This document shows, piece by piece, positions 37,836 through 47,647 of a stretch of 64,000 nucleotides of DNA. The notes under the pieces were generated by a model. That model was not told the origin of the DNA. It did no database searches and worked only from the letters and a program-made list of their open reading frames with translations. This DNA is from Halichondria panicea (Eukaryota; Porifera; Demospongiae; Suberitida; Halichondriidae): the NCBI RefSeq assembly GCF_963675165.1, contig NC_087377.1, positions 3,130,978 through 3,194,977 of the forward strand, in the 5' to 3' direction. A program made the translations under genes and the position numbers. Every line of letters begins with the position of its first letter. Position 1 is the stretch's first letter.

Positions 37836-40800
37836 CGTGTGGGAAGTGTGTGTGTGTGTGTGTGTGTGTGTATGGGGGGAGTGTGTGTGTCACATACTAC
37901 AAGCTGATCAAGGCTCCTTTCTCTACGATACATGTACTTACCGACAGCTGACGAGGGCACAGGATTTCCCTTCTTATCAGTCCTCATGGAGCTCCTATTG
38001 GTCACCATCTTAGCTTCGCCCATATCATGATCATACTCTCTCTCTAGTCCACTGGGGAAATCCCCTGAATAAATGTCATGCCCACCTCCCTGCTTGTCAA
38101 TACTATCATCAACGGCCTCAGACAGAACTCTAATCTCTTCTTTTTGACGTTCAATTTCTTCCCTCAATTTATCGTTTTCGTCTCTGAGATTTCTAAAAGA
38201 AGGCGTTCGGATCTTCTTCTCTCCAGTGTAAACCCCCATAGGAATGGAATCCTCAAGGCATAGTTTATCAGACCCACTTGAACCAGTTGATGCTGAAGAA
38301 ATCTGCTTCAGCAGATTTTCGTGCTTTGCTGGCTTCCCAGTCTCAGGGTCACAAGGCAACGATGGCTTCCCAGTCTCAGGGTCATATCGCATTGATGGAT
38401 GACCAGCTCCTCCGACAAATTTACTATTTGCCTAGCAGAGATATGAGAAATACAAGATAGTGAAACTTGAGAAATAACAAGACAGTAAAACTAAAAGTAC
38501 ATAACCCTTACAGAAATGCAATGAGTGTGACACCTGTGTGGCACATATCAGTTGCACGCATATACTCTCATAGCACACACTTCTGACATGTATGCCACAC
38601 GTGTGCTACACTTCAGAATTTCGCACTCAAGCGTGGTACAAGTGCAGGAGGAGAGTAACATAAAAGCTGTACTAAGAGTGCCCCATGAATGTACTGTGAA
38701 TGCAGTCTGCACACGTGCTGCTCTTATTGTATGCACGCGTACTGCACCTATGTATTGCTTGTGTGTGGCATACGTGTATGGTATGCATGCCACACACATG
38801 TCACACGTGTGCATAACGTGTGTGATGCTTTTGTCTCACACCTATGCTTCCAGATTCAGCACACGTGCTACATACATGTAGCACGTGTGCTGCTTGCTTT
38901 ATGCACGTATGATGCCCTTGCCATTGTTACCATGGAAACTCAAGATATCGTCTATCCGATATAAAACTGCAGCATACAGTAGATCACATTATATACAGGA
39001 CTTGTGCTATATATATTTGTTCTTTTCCTAGTTCTCCAACCTCTGTTGCATAAGAAGTATATAGGCGTTTTCTTTTAGCTTTGCTTGCAGCTTGAAAATG
39101 TTCTTTTTACCTACATTAGAAAATAATGTGAAAACTACACTTCCTTGTACCAGGAGTGTATAAGGACTCCTGCTTGTACATAATTATACTAATGTACCAG
39201 TTTTAACCACTACAGAAATAGAACCAACAGACTACTTAGTATGTAAACAACTCACCAATCTCTAAAACAGTTTTCTCTGGGATTTTCTCCTTTGAACTTG
39301 TTGCCTGTAGCATTGCTTGTCACTGGTTGGTAAGACACATTAGCATTTTCTTCAGTCTTCAGCCAACTTTAAAAAAGAGCTATAAGTCCTTATTAACTAG
39401 ACTAGAATTTGACAAAGATTTGAAGTAAACTTTTGACAGCTGCTAGTAATACAGTGTGTGGAACGAGTGCAGTTGGCATGCGTGCAAGTACACGTGTGTG
39501 GCTTGTATGCAGTTCGCTCGCATACCAACTGGATGTGTGTGAAACGAGTGCAGTTGGCATGCGTGCAAGTACACGTGTGTGGCTTGTATGCGGTTCGCTC
39601 GCATACCAACTGGATGTGTGTGGAACGAGTGCAGTTGGCATGCGTGCAAGCACACGTGTGTGGCTTGCATGCAGTTTGCTCATATACCAACTAGATGCGT
39701 GTGGAAGGCGTGCAACAGACACGTGTGCAGGCTACATGCGTGTGGCATATATGTACGATAGCCGTAAAGCTCGGTTCTCATGACACGCTTGTCCTGCACA
39801 TAAATATCCATTGCACACGTGCAGCACTCATTGTTGCATGTGTGCAGCATACTTGCTGCACTTATACATTTCTGTAAGGGAATCCACATCAATTGTAACA
39901 TATACCCATGTACACACAACTACATGGTTCTTGCTAGGGGGGAGGTCCGACATGCGTGCATGAATCACTACAAGTTCAGTGCATTGATGTCATGTAATAA
40001 CGTCCAGGCCAAAATACACTAGCACTTGTAGTGATTCGTGCACGCATGTCAGACCTCCTCTGGGGGGGAAGGGGGGACTATACATCAGCATGTCAACTAA
40101 ACTGTGGGCACACAGTACTTACATTTGTATACTGCATGTGTATACTTACTGAACAGTTGTCGGCTTGACAAGGGCTACCGGTCAAGTTAGATCCAGCATC
40201 AGTCTGAAGGGAAATAGTTTAATCATAAATCTGCATAAATAAATAAATTACGTAATAATGATTCAGAAAGTGTGAAACTACATAAACTGTTATACGGTAT
40301 ACGTGTCAAGTTTCATCTAGGATTAAAAGTGGGGGGGGGGGGGGGGGGAGTTTACGCACGCCGCAAAATGTTTGGCCACTCCCACATGTGTTGACCACAC
40401 CCCCTATTACATGCTAGTGCATCATAGTACATCTATAGTTACATATTGCACATCATAGACTAATGTGATGATGTACTAATGTGATGATGTCATTATTCTA
40501 CCAACATTTTGGGGGGGAAGGTTCACCCCCCCCCCCCACTAGATAACATTGTGTATAATTGTTTAAATAAGCTATAAGGTTACAGGGAAGTGAGAGATAT
40601 GCGTATGAGGGAAATGACCTACTGTGCTAAAAGACGCCCCCTTCTAATAAGATTTCTCCATAAGGCACCATATAAACTCATTGGCTGTCTCTTGTTTACA
40701 CATGTACACTAGACTAAAAAAGGTAATCATTAAAAAGCAGTATGGTACATGTATATCTAGGGGGTAAATACCACTTTAATATTATTATTATAAATCCCCT

Positions 40801-42428
40801 ACATGTACATAGAGTACCTATAATAAGATATCATTCTTAGAAGACACGGATAATGAAACTACAAATACTTGCGCTTGTGTGTGTGTTAGGCAAAACTTAG
40901 AGTGACCTTCTAAACACACAACAAGTAACATGTACAGCACATGACAAATTATTACTGAAGCAGATGGTTCAAACACTGGAAATTGATAATCAGTACCAAA
41001 TAAACGGAAGGTATTTATTGCTTCAAAAGCAACAACAAAGAATTTACCGTACTGCCACAAACTTTTGCAAATAAGCCAAAAATAAGCAGACTATTTGGCT
41101 ATTTGCAACAAGGACAATAATTTGTCAGACAAGTAGACTCTTATTTTTACGAAGCCGTTAGTACTCGCAATTGTTCACATTACACGCACGCACGCACACA
41201 CGCACACACGCACACACACCCACACGCACACACGCACACACACACACACACACGCACCCACAAACACACGCGCACACACACACAATGATAGTACCTGAGT
41301 GGGGGGGTACTCGTCGCTACACGGAGGACTGGACGGGAGGGAGTCGGTCGAGTACTGAGTGGACAGGTACTGTGGGTTGTGTGGGCGGTGGGACTCTAGT
41401 GTAGGTTGTGAGGTGTGTGGAGGTTGCGAGGGGTGTGACAGTTCACTTGAATCGGCTCTAAGCATTGGTTTATCATGCTTGCCCTTCAATGGCTCGTGGG
41501 GTTTTCCCTTTGAAGTACCCTCGTCACCCTACAAGCCAATAACACAGTCATGCATGTACACAAACAAACAGGTGCAACCGTAATGAGATTACACAATAGC
41601 TATGATGGCACATTCCACATAACCACGGTATGAATACACGTACACATAGCCAGCCTAGCATTAATTATATTTAGTCTACAGGAAAGAGCATAAACAAGCA
41701 ATAAATACATGTACACAGTGTACGTACACATTGCCAACAATAGCGACTACCCTGATAATTTACAGACAACTTTAGCTTCAAACTATACAATAATACTCAA
41801 TTGTATATACGGGTACTGAATGCAGACGGCACTCACTGTACTATCAATACATGACACGTACCTGTGCTGTTCGTTTGTTTCTCCGAGTCCTGACGAAGGG
41901 ATCAGAAGGTCTCTGGCTCTCGAGAGGGGGTACTGGTGTGCGACCACCTCCCCCAATATTCTCACTCGTATTGCCACCACCGGCTGACTGTGACTGCGAC
42001 GATGAACCACGATTAACAGAGGATCTGTCACTGAATCGATTGGAGGAACGCTCTTCGAGTTGAAGTGAGGAGTAAGGATTTGGTGAGGTATACGTGGGTG
42101 AAGTGACGGGACTCGTCAGACTCACTGGGCTGTTTGGGAGATCCGATATCCCAAAGGAATTCATCAAACCTGGATTGTTCGTGCTTGAGTACTGTGGCCC
42201 GGTGTGTGCTGCTGACTTGTCCCTAGTGTTAGTAGTAGGGATGGACTTGTTCCTCTCATCCTTTCTTCGTTGTCTAGCTGAGCTTTGTTCATTAGTTTGA
42301 CCCTCAGCTTGTCCAGAAGTCCCCATGCCCAGTGAAGGGGGTGAGGTCAAGGACGGGGCTGTTGCTTCAGTCCCATCTGGCTCAAACTGCTTCAGTCTAT
42401 CCTTGACAGACTTTATTCTCTCTGACAT
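27328..42428 (-). CDS. Gene C: 23-exon giant coiled-coil UBAN-like protein with C-terminal zinc finger
   Basis: Exons: 41862-42428, 41295-41528, 40150-40203, 39256-39356, 37942-38423, 36853-37445, 35606-36502, 35143-35333, 34739-34874, 34382-34510, 33748-33891, 33406-33531, 33141-33251, 32597-32706, 32207-32288, 32005-32109, 31516-31709, 30593-30738, 29351-29473, 28837-29010, 28334-28498, 27829-28041, 27328-27566. All junction phases agree and the coding sum is 5316 nt (1771 residues). Start [16 protein letters not shown]; an in-frame TGA lies 12 nt upstream. Residues 1-285 are Ser/Pro-rich. About 380-1340 are heptad coiled coil, with a UBAN-like [16 protein letters not shown] at 1129. About 1340-1690 are Pro/Gln-rich. 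The end carries a C-X2-C-X14-H-X3-C finger (Cys1747, Cys1750, His1765, Cys1769) like genes A and B. Probable ubiquitin-binding scaffold, much longer than NEMO or optineurin. Least sure are exons 3 and 4. Confidence 0.85.
28217..28271. repeat. CA/C-rich simple repeat in a gene C intron
   Basis: A run of CCCCCCACCCC and ACACAC words lies between the exons at 27829-28041 and 28334-28498. It is simple sequence, non-coding. Confidence 0.8.
29064..29127. repeat. (GA)n then (GT)n microsatellite
   Basis: About 50 bp of GA followed by about 13 bp of GT, in the intron between exons 28837-29010 and 29351-29473. It reads as a CT-rich tract in the transcript, close upstream of a splice acceptor at 29010. 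Confidence 0.9.
29764..30445. repeat. 74-bp minisatellite, about nine units
   Basis: Units begin at about 29764, 29841, 29915, 29989, 30063, 30137, 30211, 30285 and 30361, each with TGGCCTGCTAACACAGGTCC and CTGGCTGTATTATAGAGG. The central units are nearly identical. It lies wholly in the intron between the exons at 29351-29473 and 30593-30738 of gene C. One orphan unit in the opposite orientation occurs at 33951-34020. Confidence 0.9.
30817..31000. mobile_element. MITE of the CCGTATAGCAGGTAATTTTCG family
   Basis: It starts CCGTACAGAAGGTAATTTTC and ends with the inverse-type sequence CACGAAAATTACCCGTA. Internal CACGAATATT and CGTGGTT words recur in inverted order. It is intronic in gene C. 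A second member lies at about 60093-60270. No coding capacity. Confidence 0.7.
31080..31270. repeat. Dispersed repeat with TTATTACCCGAGGC end
   Basis: It shares TTACCCGAGGC, CACGGGTATAGT and GTGCCATAGCACTGCGTTTA with 49080-49200 (opposite orientation) and more weakly with 54880-54940. It lies in the intron between the exons at 30593-30738 and 31516-31709. An element family of unknown type. Confidence 0.6.
33951..34020 (-). repeat. Orphan unit of the 74-bp minisatellite, inverted
   Basis: The reverse complement reads GAGGTGGCCTGCTAACGCAG and then GTCC and CCCAATAACCTGGCTG, matching one unit of the 29764-30445 array. A single copy stands in another intron of gene C, so the unit also exists outside the array and may derive from a dispersed element. 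Confidence 0.75.
34901..35056. repeat. GT-rich microsatellite in a gene C intron
   Basis: About 150 bp of GT with GC and GGT interruptions between the exons at 34739-34874 and 35143-35333. In the transcript it is a CA-rich tract ending about 25 nt upstream of the downstream exon. Confidence 0.9.
37446..37941. repeat. Intron made almost entirely of GT simple repeat
   Basis: The whole 496-bp intron between gene C exons 37942-38423 and 36853-37445 is GT repeat with GGGGGA interruptions (CA-rich in the transcript). It also includes a duplicate of the real 5' splice-site region: about 37589-37645 copies 37891-37946, including the GTAAGTACATG donor. Histidine/threonine or cysteine/valine open frames across it are artefacts of the dinucleotide repeat. 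Confidence 0.9.
38505..39880. repeat. Inverted 14-bp pair enclosing CACGTGTG-rich sequence and exon 4
   Basis: CCCTTACAGAAATG at 38505-38518 recurs in exact inverse complement at 39867-39880. Sequence just inside both ends is rich in CACACGTGTGC-type palindromes. Gene C exon 4 (39256-39356) lies between. This is either one large element that contains the exon or two copies of a family in opposite orientation. Confidence 0.5.
39458..39716. repeat. 81-bp minisatellite, about 3.2 units
   Basis: Units start with AACGAGTGCAGTTGGCATGC at 39462, 39543 and 39624, with a decayed start at 39705. Because 81 is a multiple of three, both strands stay open over several units; this is not evidence of coding. 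It is intronic in gene C. Confidence 0.9.
39941..40058. mobile_element. Small hairpin MITE, ~35-bp arms
   Basis: The left arm GGAGGTCCGACATGCGTGCA continues to ATCACTACAAGT. The right arm is its inverse complement, ending GACCTCC at about 40058. The centre contains AACGTCCAGGCCAAAAT. It is intronic in gene C. Related words occur near 56410-56500 and in the repeated array copies. Confidence 0.75.
40314..40544. mobile_element. MITE-like element with G-run ends
   Basis: The left end CATCTAGGATTAAAAGTGGG runs into about 18 G. The right end is a C run followed by ACTAGAT, the inverse form. Internal GACCACACCCCCTATTACAT is shared in inverse with the 56305-56570 region and its array copies. It is intronic in gene C. 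Confidence 0.6.
41184..41287. repeat. CA-rich microsatellite adjoining a gene C exon
   Basis: About 100 bp of ACGC and CACA repeats ends within 10 bp of the donor of exon 41295-41528. In the transcript it is a TG-rich tract directly after the 5' splice site. Confidence 0.9.
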
Positions 42429-43225
42429 TATTGTCTTTCAGGACCCTGAATAGAGTATAAGGTTGAAACTAGCTAACCAACGCCATGCCTAGCGCCTAGC
42501 GCCTATCAGTATTTCTATAAGCCAAGATTATAGCAGGTTGAGCCCGGTTAGGGGAATAACCTACATATTAACCCAATGACATAATTATTGCAAACTATGC
42601 AAACAGCAGCCCCTCCCACTCTTTTGTGCACAATCATGCATAATTATATCGATTTCTAGCCTGGAACAAGCTAGCTTCTTTCCCAGGCCTTACTTTTCTT
42701 GCTGTTGTTATATACTGTTCATCCGTAAGAAAGAATAGTGAGTGAAAAAGTAAAAAAAAATATTAAAGAGTCTCCTTTTTCCTAACTCTACGTCTATTTC
42801 TTTGTTTATTCCTCCAATTAATACCTTATTACACCGACCACCGTAAACGGATTACCTAGTGTACCTGAGGTAACTCACTTAAGACCTTTCTGATCTGCAT
42901 GAACTGCTGTGTAATAACATTATATTTTGTGCCTTTTCTTATTGAGGTTGTAATTATTATAGCTATAGCTAATACGATAACTTGACACGTATAATTATTA
43001 ACTCTCAATTACAACACATATAGAAGTGCATGAACACAATGATAACAGCAACACACATGCACTGAAAATAGCGTCCATCTAGAACCTTCTATAATACAGC
43101 ATTCTAGTTCCCCAAGAGCTAGTCTTCACATAGGCATGCAGCAATAGAGGTTCTATTGTAATTTATATACACTAAGGCAAAATAATAGTACAAGTACAGA
43201 AATAAATTTCAATGTTCTCCTACAA
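42429..43225. other. Upstream region of gene C
   Basis: In minus-strand sense this is 5' of gene C. A possible acceptor (TATTCAG) lies about 20 bp upstream of the ATG, so a non-coding first exon is possible. The stretch near 42760-42830 is the inverse complement of 48605-48660, including the AAATAGACGTAGAGTTAGG word, so a repeat family end is present. No TATA box is evident. Confidence 0.4.
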
Positions 43226-43273
43226 TGACACCACACCCTTTTTCTTGAGCGCTGGTAGCTCAGACAATAGCAT
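43226..43273 (-). pseudogene. Remnant of a paralogue exon (gene C exon 16-like)
   Basis: The minus strand reads MLLSELPALKKKGVVSL then a stop, against [16 protein letters not shown] in gene C at 32005-32109. The splice acceptor is kept but the exon ends in a nonsense codon. With 43702-43746 it shows that a further paralogue once lay upstream of gene C. Confidence 0.8.
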
Positions 43274-43358
43274 CTGTAGAATAATAATTACATGATGTAT
43301 ATACCGAAACTGTTTTAAGAGTAGCTAGCTATACGTATATATCACACTAATTATAAAC

Positions 43359-43594
43359 TGTATAGCGCGATTTTTTACTTATAATTATTTCGTGGAATGG
43401 CCTCTAAAAGCATTTCGTTGCACAATGTTCGTGGCAATGCTTACCGGAAGCCACGCCTTTAATATTTGCACCGTTATAGCAGATAATTCTAATTAATTAA
43501 AGAACAATTTTCGTGGACTTAATTTTCGTGTAGAGTTGCTAACCCACAAAATCCGCGAAAATTAAGCCCCTCGAAAATTTCGCGCTATATACGG
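43359..43594. mobile_element. MITE of the CCGTATAGCGCGAAA family
   Basis: It starts CTGTATAGCGCGA and ends CGAAAATTTCGCGCTATATA plus CGG. The inside closely matches the copy at 55947-56180 (GGAATGGCCTCTAAAAGCAT, AAAATTAAGCCCCTCG). It is inserted between the two dead paralogue exons. Confidence 0.8.
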
Positions 43595-43701
43595 TATATC
43601 ACTAAACAATATTTAATTGGAGTTCTTATAATTGTGTCAGATCGAGTGGTTTAGTAACATATTATATATAACAAGATGCACTTGTGCATGTATATACCTA
43701 C

Positions 43702-43746
43702 CGTATTCTTTATAGTGAGGTCATCGATACTTTGCAGACGCTCTTC
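43702..43746 (-). pseudogene. Remnant of a paralogue exon (gene C exon 15-like)
   Basis: The minus strand reads EERLQSIDDLTIKNT with an acceptor (TATACAG) and donor (GTAGGTAT) still in place. It matches the end of the gene C exon at 32207-32288 ([11 protein letters not shown]) but is shortened to 45 nt. No neighbouring functional exon is seen other than the dead one at 43226-43273. Confidence 0.75.
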
Positions 43747-44355
43747 CTGTATAACCGGTGAAATTGACTGACTGTATATAAGGAGATCGAAGGAGGTGTG
43801 TTTCATAGGACAAGTATTAGATATGCATTCTGTACTACCTCTAATCACCTATCACTTGACAAACTTCAGGGAGGGCCGAGGCCGGGCAAAAAACTGCCAA
43901 CACCAACAAATACCATGGGCATTATAATTATTATAATTTATAGCTACTCTCTTGATTTATATAAGGAAATTTTTTCCTGCAAAACTAATTATTCCTAAAA
44001 ACAATCATAATAATTATGCTACATCTTCGGGAGGTAATTATAAAGTACATTAATGTACATCTGCTCATCATGCATGCATGTTACTTTTAAATATATATGG
44101 CACCTGCATGCATGCATGTCCAGCTATAATCGCAGTACTGCACGCGCAGGCAGCTATAATTATGCATGCATGATAATACTCATTTTGTCTAATCTGAACA
44201 TGCAGTTGAATTTGTTCACAACATGCACTTAACCGACCGAGATTACTTATTATAATAATTATAAATAAATAGCTTTATACATAATTTTATGTTAATATAT
44301 GTATACATAATTATATCTTTGACGCATCAATATACGATCACAAGCTTAAGACTAT
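43747..44355. other. Gene-free AT-rich stretch
   Basis: I see no gene or defined element, only short palindromic words such as GCATGCATGC and ATAATTAT. Confidence 0.5.
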
Positions 44356-44636
44356 ACAGTAGACTTCCGTTAATCCGGTCACCCTCAGCTTGGCCGGAAT
44401 AGGTAGCTCAGGAAATAGCCGCGGCTTAAAAACGACGTTACCTCAAATACATATTGAAAACCTTGTTGGGACAGCCAGCACTGGCCGGTAAACGGAATAG
44501 CGAGTGGCCGTATACTTCAGGGTGAGTTTTGTGCAGTAAACATATTAATTATAGCTATAGCATTCCGTGCCAAGCCAAATGGCCAGTATATCGAGGTGGC
44601 CGTACTTCAGAGAGCCGGAATAGCGAGAGTCTACTG
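44356..44636. mobile_element. Tigger/pogo-like MITE (281 bp) with TA target duplication
   Basis: The left end CAGTAGACTTCCGTTAATCC and the right end ATAGCGAGAGTCTACTG form terminal inverted repeats typical of Tigger/pogo elements, flanked by TA on both sides (44354-44355 and 44637-44638). There is no open frame. Fragments of the same family occur at about 18520, 19000-19080 and 19280-19600. Confidence 0.8.
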
Positions 44637-45166
44637 TATTTATAATTAGAGGCACCAGCACATCAGGTAATATAATAGCTACTCTTGATTTATAGTGAAG
44701 TAGCTATAGCCATGCATGCATGCATCATTACAAACACAGAATCTTCCACCTTTTGTACTGCATGGGAACGGTTACCCACTGGGAACATAATGCATTTATT
44801 TTTAAAAGCGTTTGACCAAAAATAATGGAAAACTAACGCGTTCAATGTTCAATTTATCGACTTTATGCACTACTGTAAACAAGTATAATAATTATACCAG
44901 CTAGCATACTTACAAAAAAATTAAACTGTCAATTGTTGGAATGTATATATGCACGCGTGCTGTTGATAGGCTATCATGACAATAACAAGATACAGGATTA
45001 ATTATGTAAATGCATGTTAATGCTATAACTAGATGCATGTGCATGTGGCAGAGAGAGAGCTATGGAGTGTAGTATGGAAACCATGTTGTGGTTGGGCCTG
45101 CATAATAGACACACGAGTAAATAAATCACATTAAATGTGTACCAAACGATGATTGGCTTACCAAAA
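44637..45166. other. 3' flank of the kinase gene
   Basis: AT-rich, without a recognisable gene. It is the downstream side of the minus-strand kinase exon. No clear poly(A) signal was chosen. Confidence 0.4.
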
Positions 45167-46093
45167 TTAATGTGATAGCATATCGATAATATCTTGGTAA
45201 GGCTTGGGGTACATCTCGGCAATTTGAATAAGACTAGAATTGAGATTGTTAGTGGTGGGTCTTCGTGCAGGAACATCTTGAAGGCAGTCACAAATTAGTT
45301 GGCAAAAGGGATTATCGGATAATATCTTGTTGATCCATTTTGACCGTTTTTGAATATGAGATTCCTTGCGAATTAATCCTTCCGGAGTGACAAGATTGTC
45401 ATAGAATTGTGGATATTCTTGAAGAACAACAAACAGAATTAGCACACCAAAGGAGAACACGTCTAAAGCAGAGCCATATTCGGGGATTTCAGCCAGAGCC
45501 TCAGGAGGCATATATCCGAGGGTGCCGGGAATCATCGACTGTTTGGAGGCAGCCAGAGGGTGGACATTGATGATTTTTGAGACACCAAGGTCAGCAATCT
45601 TAGCATGGAGGCTCGTTGTGAGGAGAATGTTGGCAGCTGTCAGATCGCGGTGAACAATACCCTGAGAATGAAGGTGGAGCAAACCTTGGGAAATATCTAG
45701 AAGAATGGACACTTTCAACCACATTTCAATATTTTTGTATCGCTTTAGGCAATCTTCGAGATTTATGTACAGGCACTCCATAACTAGTGTGAGCTCTTTC
45801 CCGTAATCTCTCTGTGGCCCGTAGTGCACACCCATGAACTGGACAATGTTGGGGTGGCGCATTCGACTCAGTAACACACACTCGGTATAGAACTTTTTGT
45901 AGGCAGCTTGCTTGTCTTCTATATTCACTCCTTTCTCTCTCCCCTGACCTAGCAAGATGTCGTAAATTCGCTTTGCGATGCAATTGATCCCGTTCAAATG
46001 GATACGATACACAGATCCGTAAGACCCCGACCCCTGACACTCTCCGAGATAAGGAAGTTGAGGAAGGACGTAGGGAGCCAACTCATCCCTGGC
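45167..46093 (-). CDS. TKL-type protein kinase domain, last exon (5' incomplete)
   Basis: One exon of 308 residues beginning after a strong acceptor (TTATTCATACAG) and ending at TAA 45167-45169. It holds a full kinase domain: glycine loop GSGSYGSVY, the CIAKRI lysine, an alpha-C glutamate in FYTECVLLSRMRHPNIVQF, catalytic HRDLTAANILL, a DLG in place of DFG (common in tyrosine-kinase-like kinases), GTLGYMPPEAL in the activation segment, and DVFSFGVL. All core catalytic residues are present, so it should be an active Ser/Thr or dual kinase. The N-terminal regulatory part lies in unidentified upstream exons. It shares the strand with gene C. A RIPK-like place in the same pathway is possible but unproven. 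Confidence 0.85.
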   Translation of the reverse strand, partial: ARDELAPYVLPQLPYLGECQGSGSYGSVYRIHLNGINCIAKRIYDILLGQGREKGVNIEDKQAAYKKFYTECVLLSRMRHPNIVQFMGVHYGPQRDYGKELTLVMECLYINLEDCLKRYKNIEMWLKVSILLDISQGLLHLHSQGIVHRDLTAANILLTTSLHAKIADLGVSKIINVHPLAASKQSMIPGTLGYMPPEALAEIPEYGSALDVFSFGVLILFVVLQEYPQFYDNLVTPEGLIRKESHIQKRSKWINKILSDNPFCQLICDCLQDVPARRPTTNNLNSSLIQIAEMYPKPYQDIIDMLSH

Positions 46094-46435
46094 CTGTATG
46101 AATAAAATCAAAAATTAACGATAGCTTTCGTTTTTTAGGAAATGCAGTAAAGGCTGAAAGCTTGCGAAAATGTTTATGTGCCCACGCATCAGTAGCTACA
46201 CCTGTGCATGACAACGTTTTTAAGGGTGTAGTCTTAATTATGACGTTCAAACAAAATCGTCATGTATAAGAACTACGATTATAAACCTCACCAATATAAT
46301 TGTAATATTATACATAAAGGTAAAAAGATTACAACCATGCACATGGTTGCTTAAATTAGCTTTCAATCTGAATAGCTATAATTTATAGTGCTGCTCACTT
46401 TTCCCTCGAGGCTTGACTACAATACTGACAAAAAT
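46094..46435. other. Upstream intron of the kinase gene
   Basis: No upstream kinase exon can be recognised here. Confidence 0.4.
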
Positions 46436-46995
46436 AAAAGCACCGCGGGTGCTGATGCCTCGGTGGAGGTGCCAAAGCTACATAATATAAAGCTACTAAG
46501 CTACACACAATTATCATGATGAATATTTTAAATTTTACTGCATGCAAAATCCAGGGAAACGAGCGGGTAATAATCGACGATGATTGTTTTTAAAAACGAT
46601 CGATGCCAAAGTTCAAGTATAAAATTAATGGCTGCAAGTCAGCAGAGCCTTGCAGCTCTCTTCTCACTCTTGCAGCTACCAATAGCTATATAGCGTTCTA
46701 GTGCAGAGCTAACTACTAAGTAGAGTAGCAACACTTGGTAAACAAGTTTGGCTACGTGCTCTTCTGAAAAGGCTGCAATGGCATTCCAAGTAAGCAAAAC
46801 TAGGCATAACTAGAGAACGAAGCATTATTTTGCAAATCCACGAATTAAAATCCAAGTAAACATGACTAGAAGCCTATAGAAACTCTTACTTGCACTGGAT
46901 TCATCCTTGAGCAGCTGTAGCAGTCTACACAGACACACAGACACACAAACACACTACCGTATACCTCGCTTGCGCATGCGCACCGAGGCATAATA
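46436..46995 (-). mobile_element. GCGCATGCGC-ended non-autonomous element, full copy
   Basis: Inverse-oriented counterpart of 13863-14403. It runs from AAAGCACCGCGGGTGCTGA to GCGCATGCGCACCGAGGC. The two full copies define the family length of about 550 bp. Confidence 0.75.
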
Positions 46996-47647
46996 ACTAT
47001 AGGTATACAAAATGCACATGGGTAGTATATAATACAGTCATGCATATAAAAGTCGTCGGACTAGGGACCATTGTCAAGTAATTGTATTGTATAGTCAAGC
47101 CTCGAGGGCATGCAAGGTTTGCGCATGCAGCGCACTATATATCTAAATGAGTTTTGTCTGTGATTTAATAATCCACATGTATGTATCGCATTCTACTGAG
47201 ATACGCCCACCCTAATTGCATTCTACAAAGCAAGGGTTCATGCAGACATTTCAATCGGGAGGGAGCTGTTCATTCAGCCAAAGGTGAAATTTTGCAAAAA
47301 AAACCTAGTTTTCTAGCTGTTAATTTTACATGTAAACCTTATAATAACCTTGCATAGAGTACAATGCTCCCTCCCGACGAGAATGTCTGCATGAACCCTT
47401 GAACTACCTAATACTACACTAACAATTTAGAGCTGAAAGGAAGGTTTAGACCACCGCGTTTAGAACTAAAAAAGATAACTAGCGAAACTGACACACAAAA
47501 CACATTAAAAATCGTGGGCGTGGCTGCGTTTTAGCAATAATTGCTGGTCCCAGTAAATGTGCAACGTATATATAGCGAGCCAATCACATAGCCTCTACAC
47601 AGGCTCTCCTTTTTCTTTTTTTCTGTTCTTTATCACAATCGTTCAAT
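46996..47647. other. Gene-free stretch
   Basis: An inverted pair, CAAGGGTTCATGCAGACATT near 47231 and AATGTCTGCATGAACCCTTG near 47382, brackets about 170 bp and looks like the ends of another small element. Otherwise nothing is recognised. Confidence 0.55.

Noticed and set aside
37452-38013. Long Cys/Val-rich and His/Thr-rich open frames on both strands
   Set aside because: They are translations of a GT/CA dinucleotide repeat inside an intron; real exon sequence begins only at 37942.
39397-39783. Overlapping open frames on both strands in a repeat
   Set aside because: The unit is 81 bp, a multiple of three, so all frames repeat and stay open by arithmetic.
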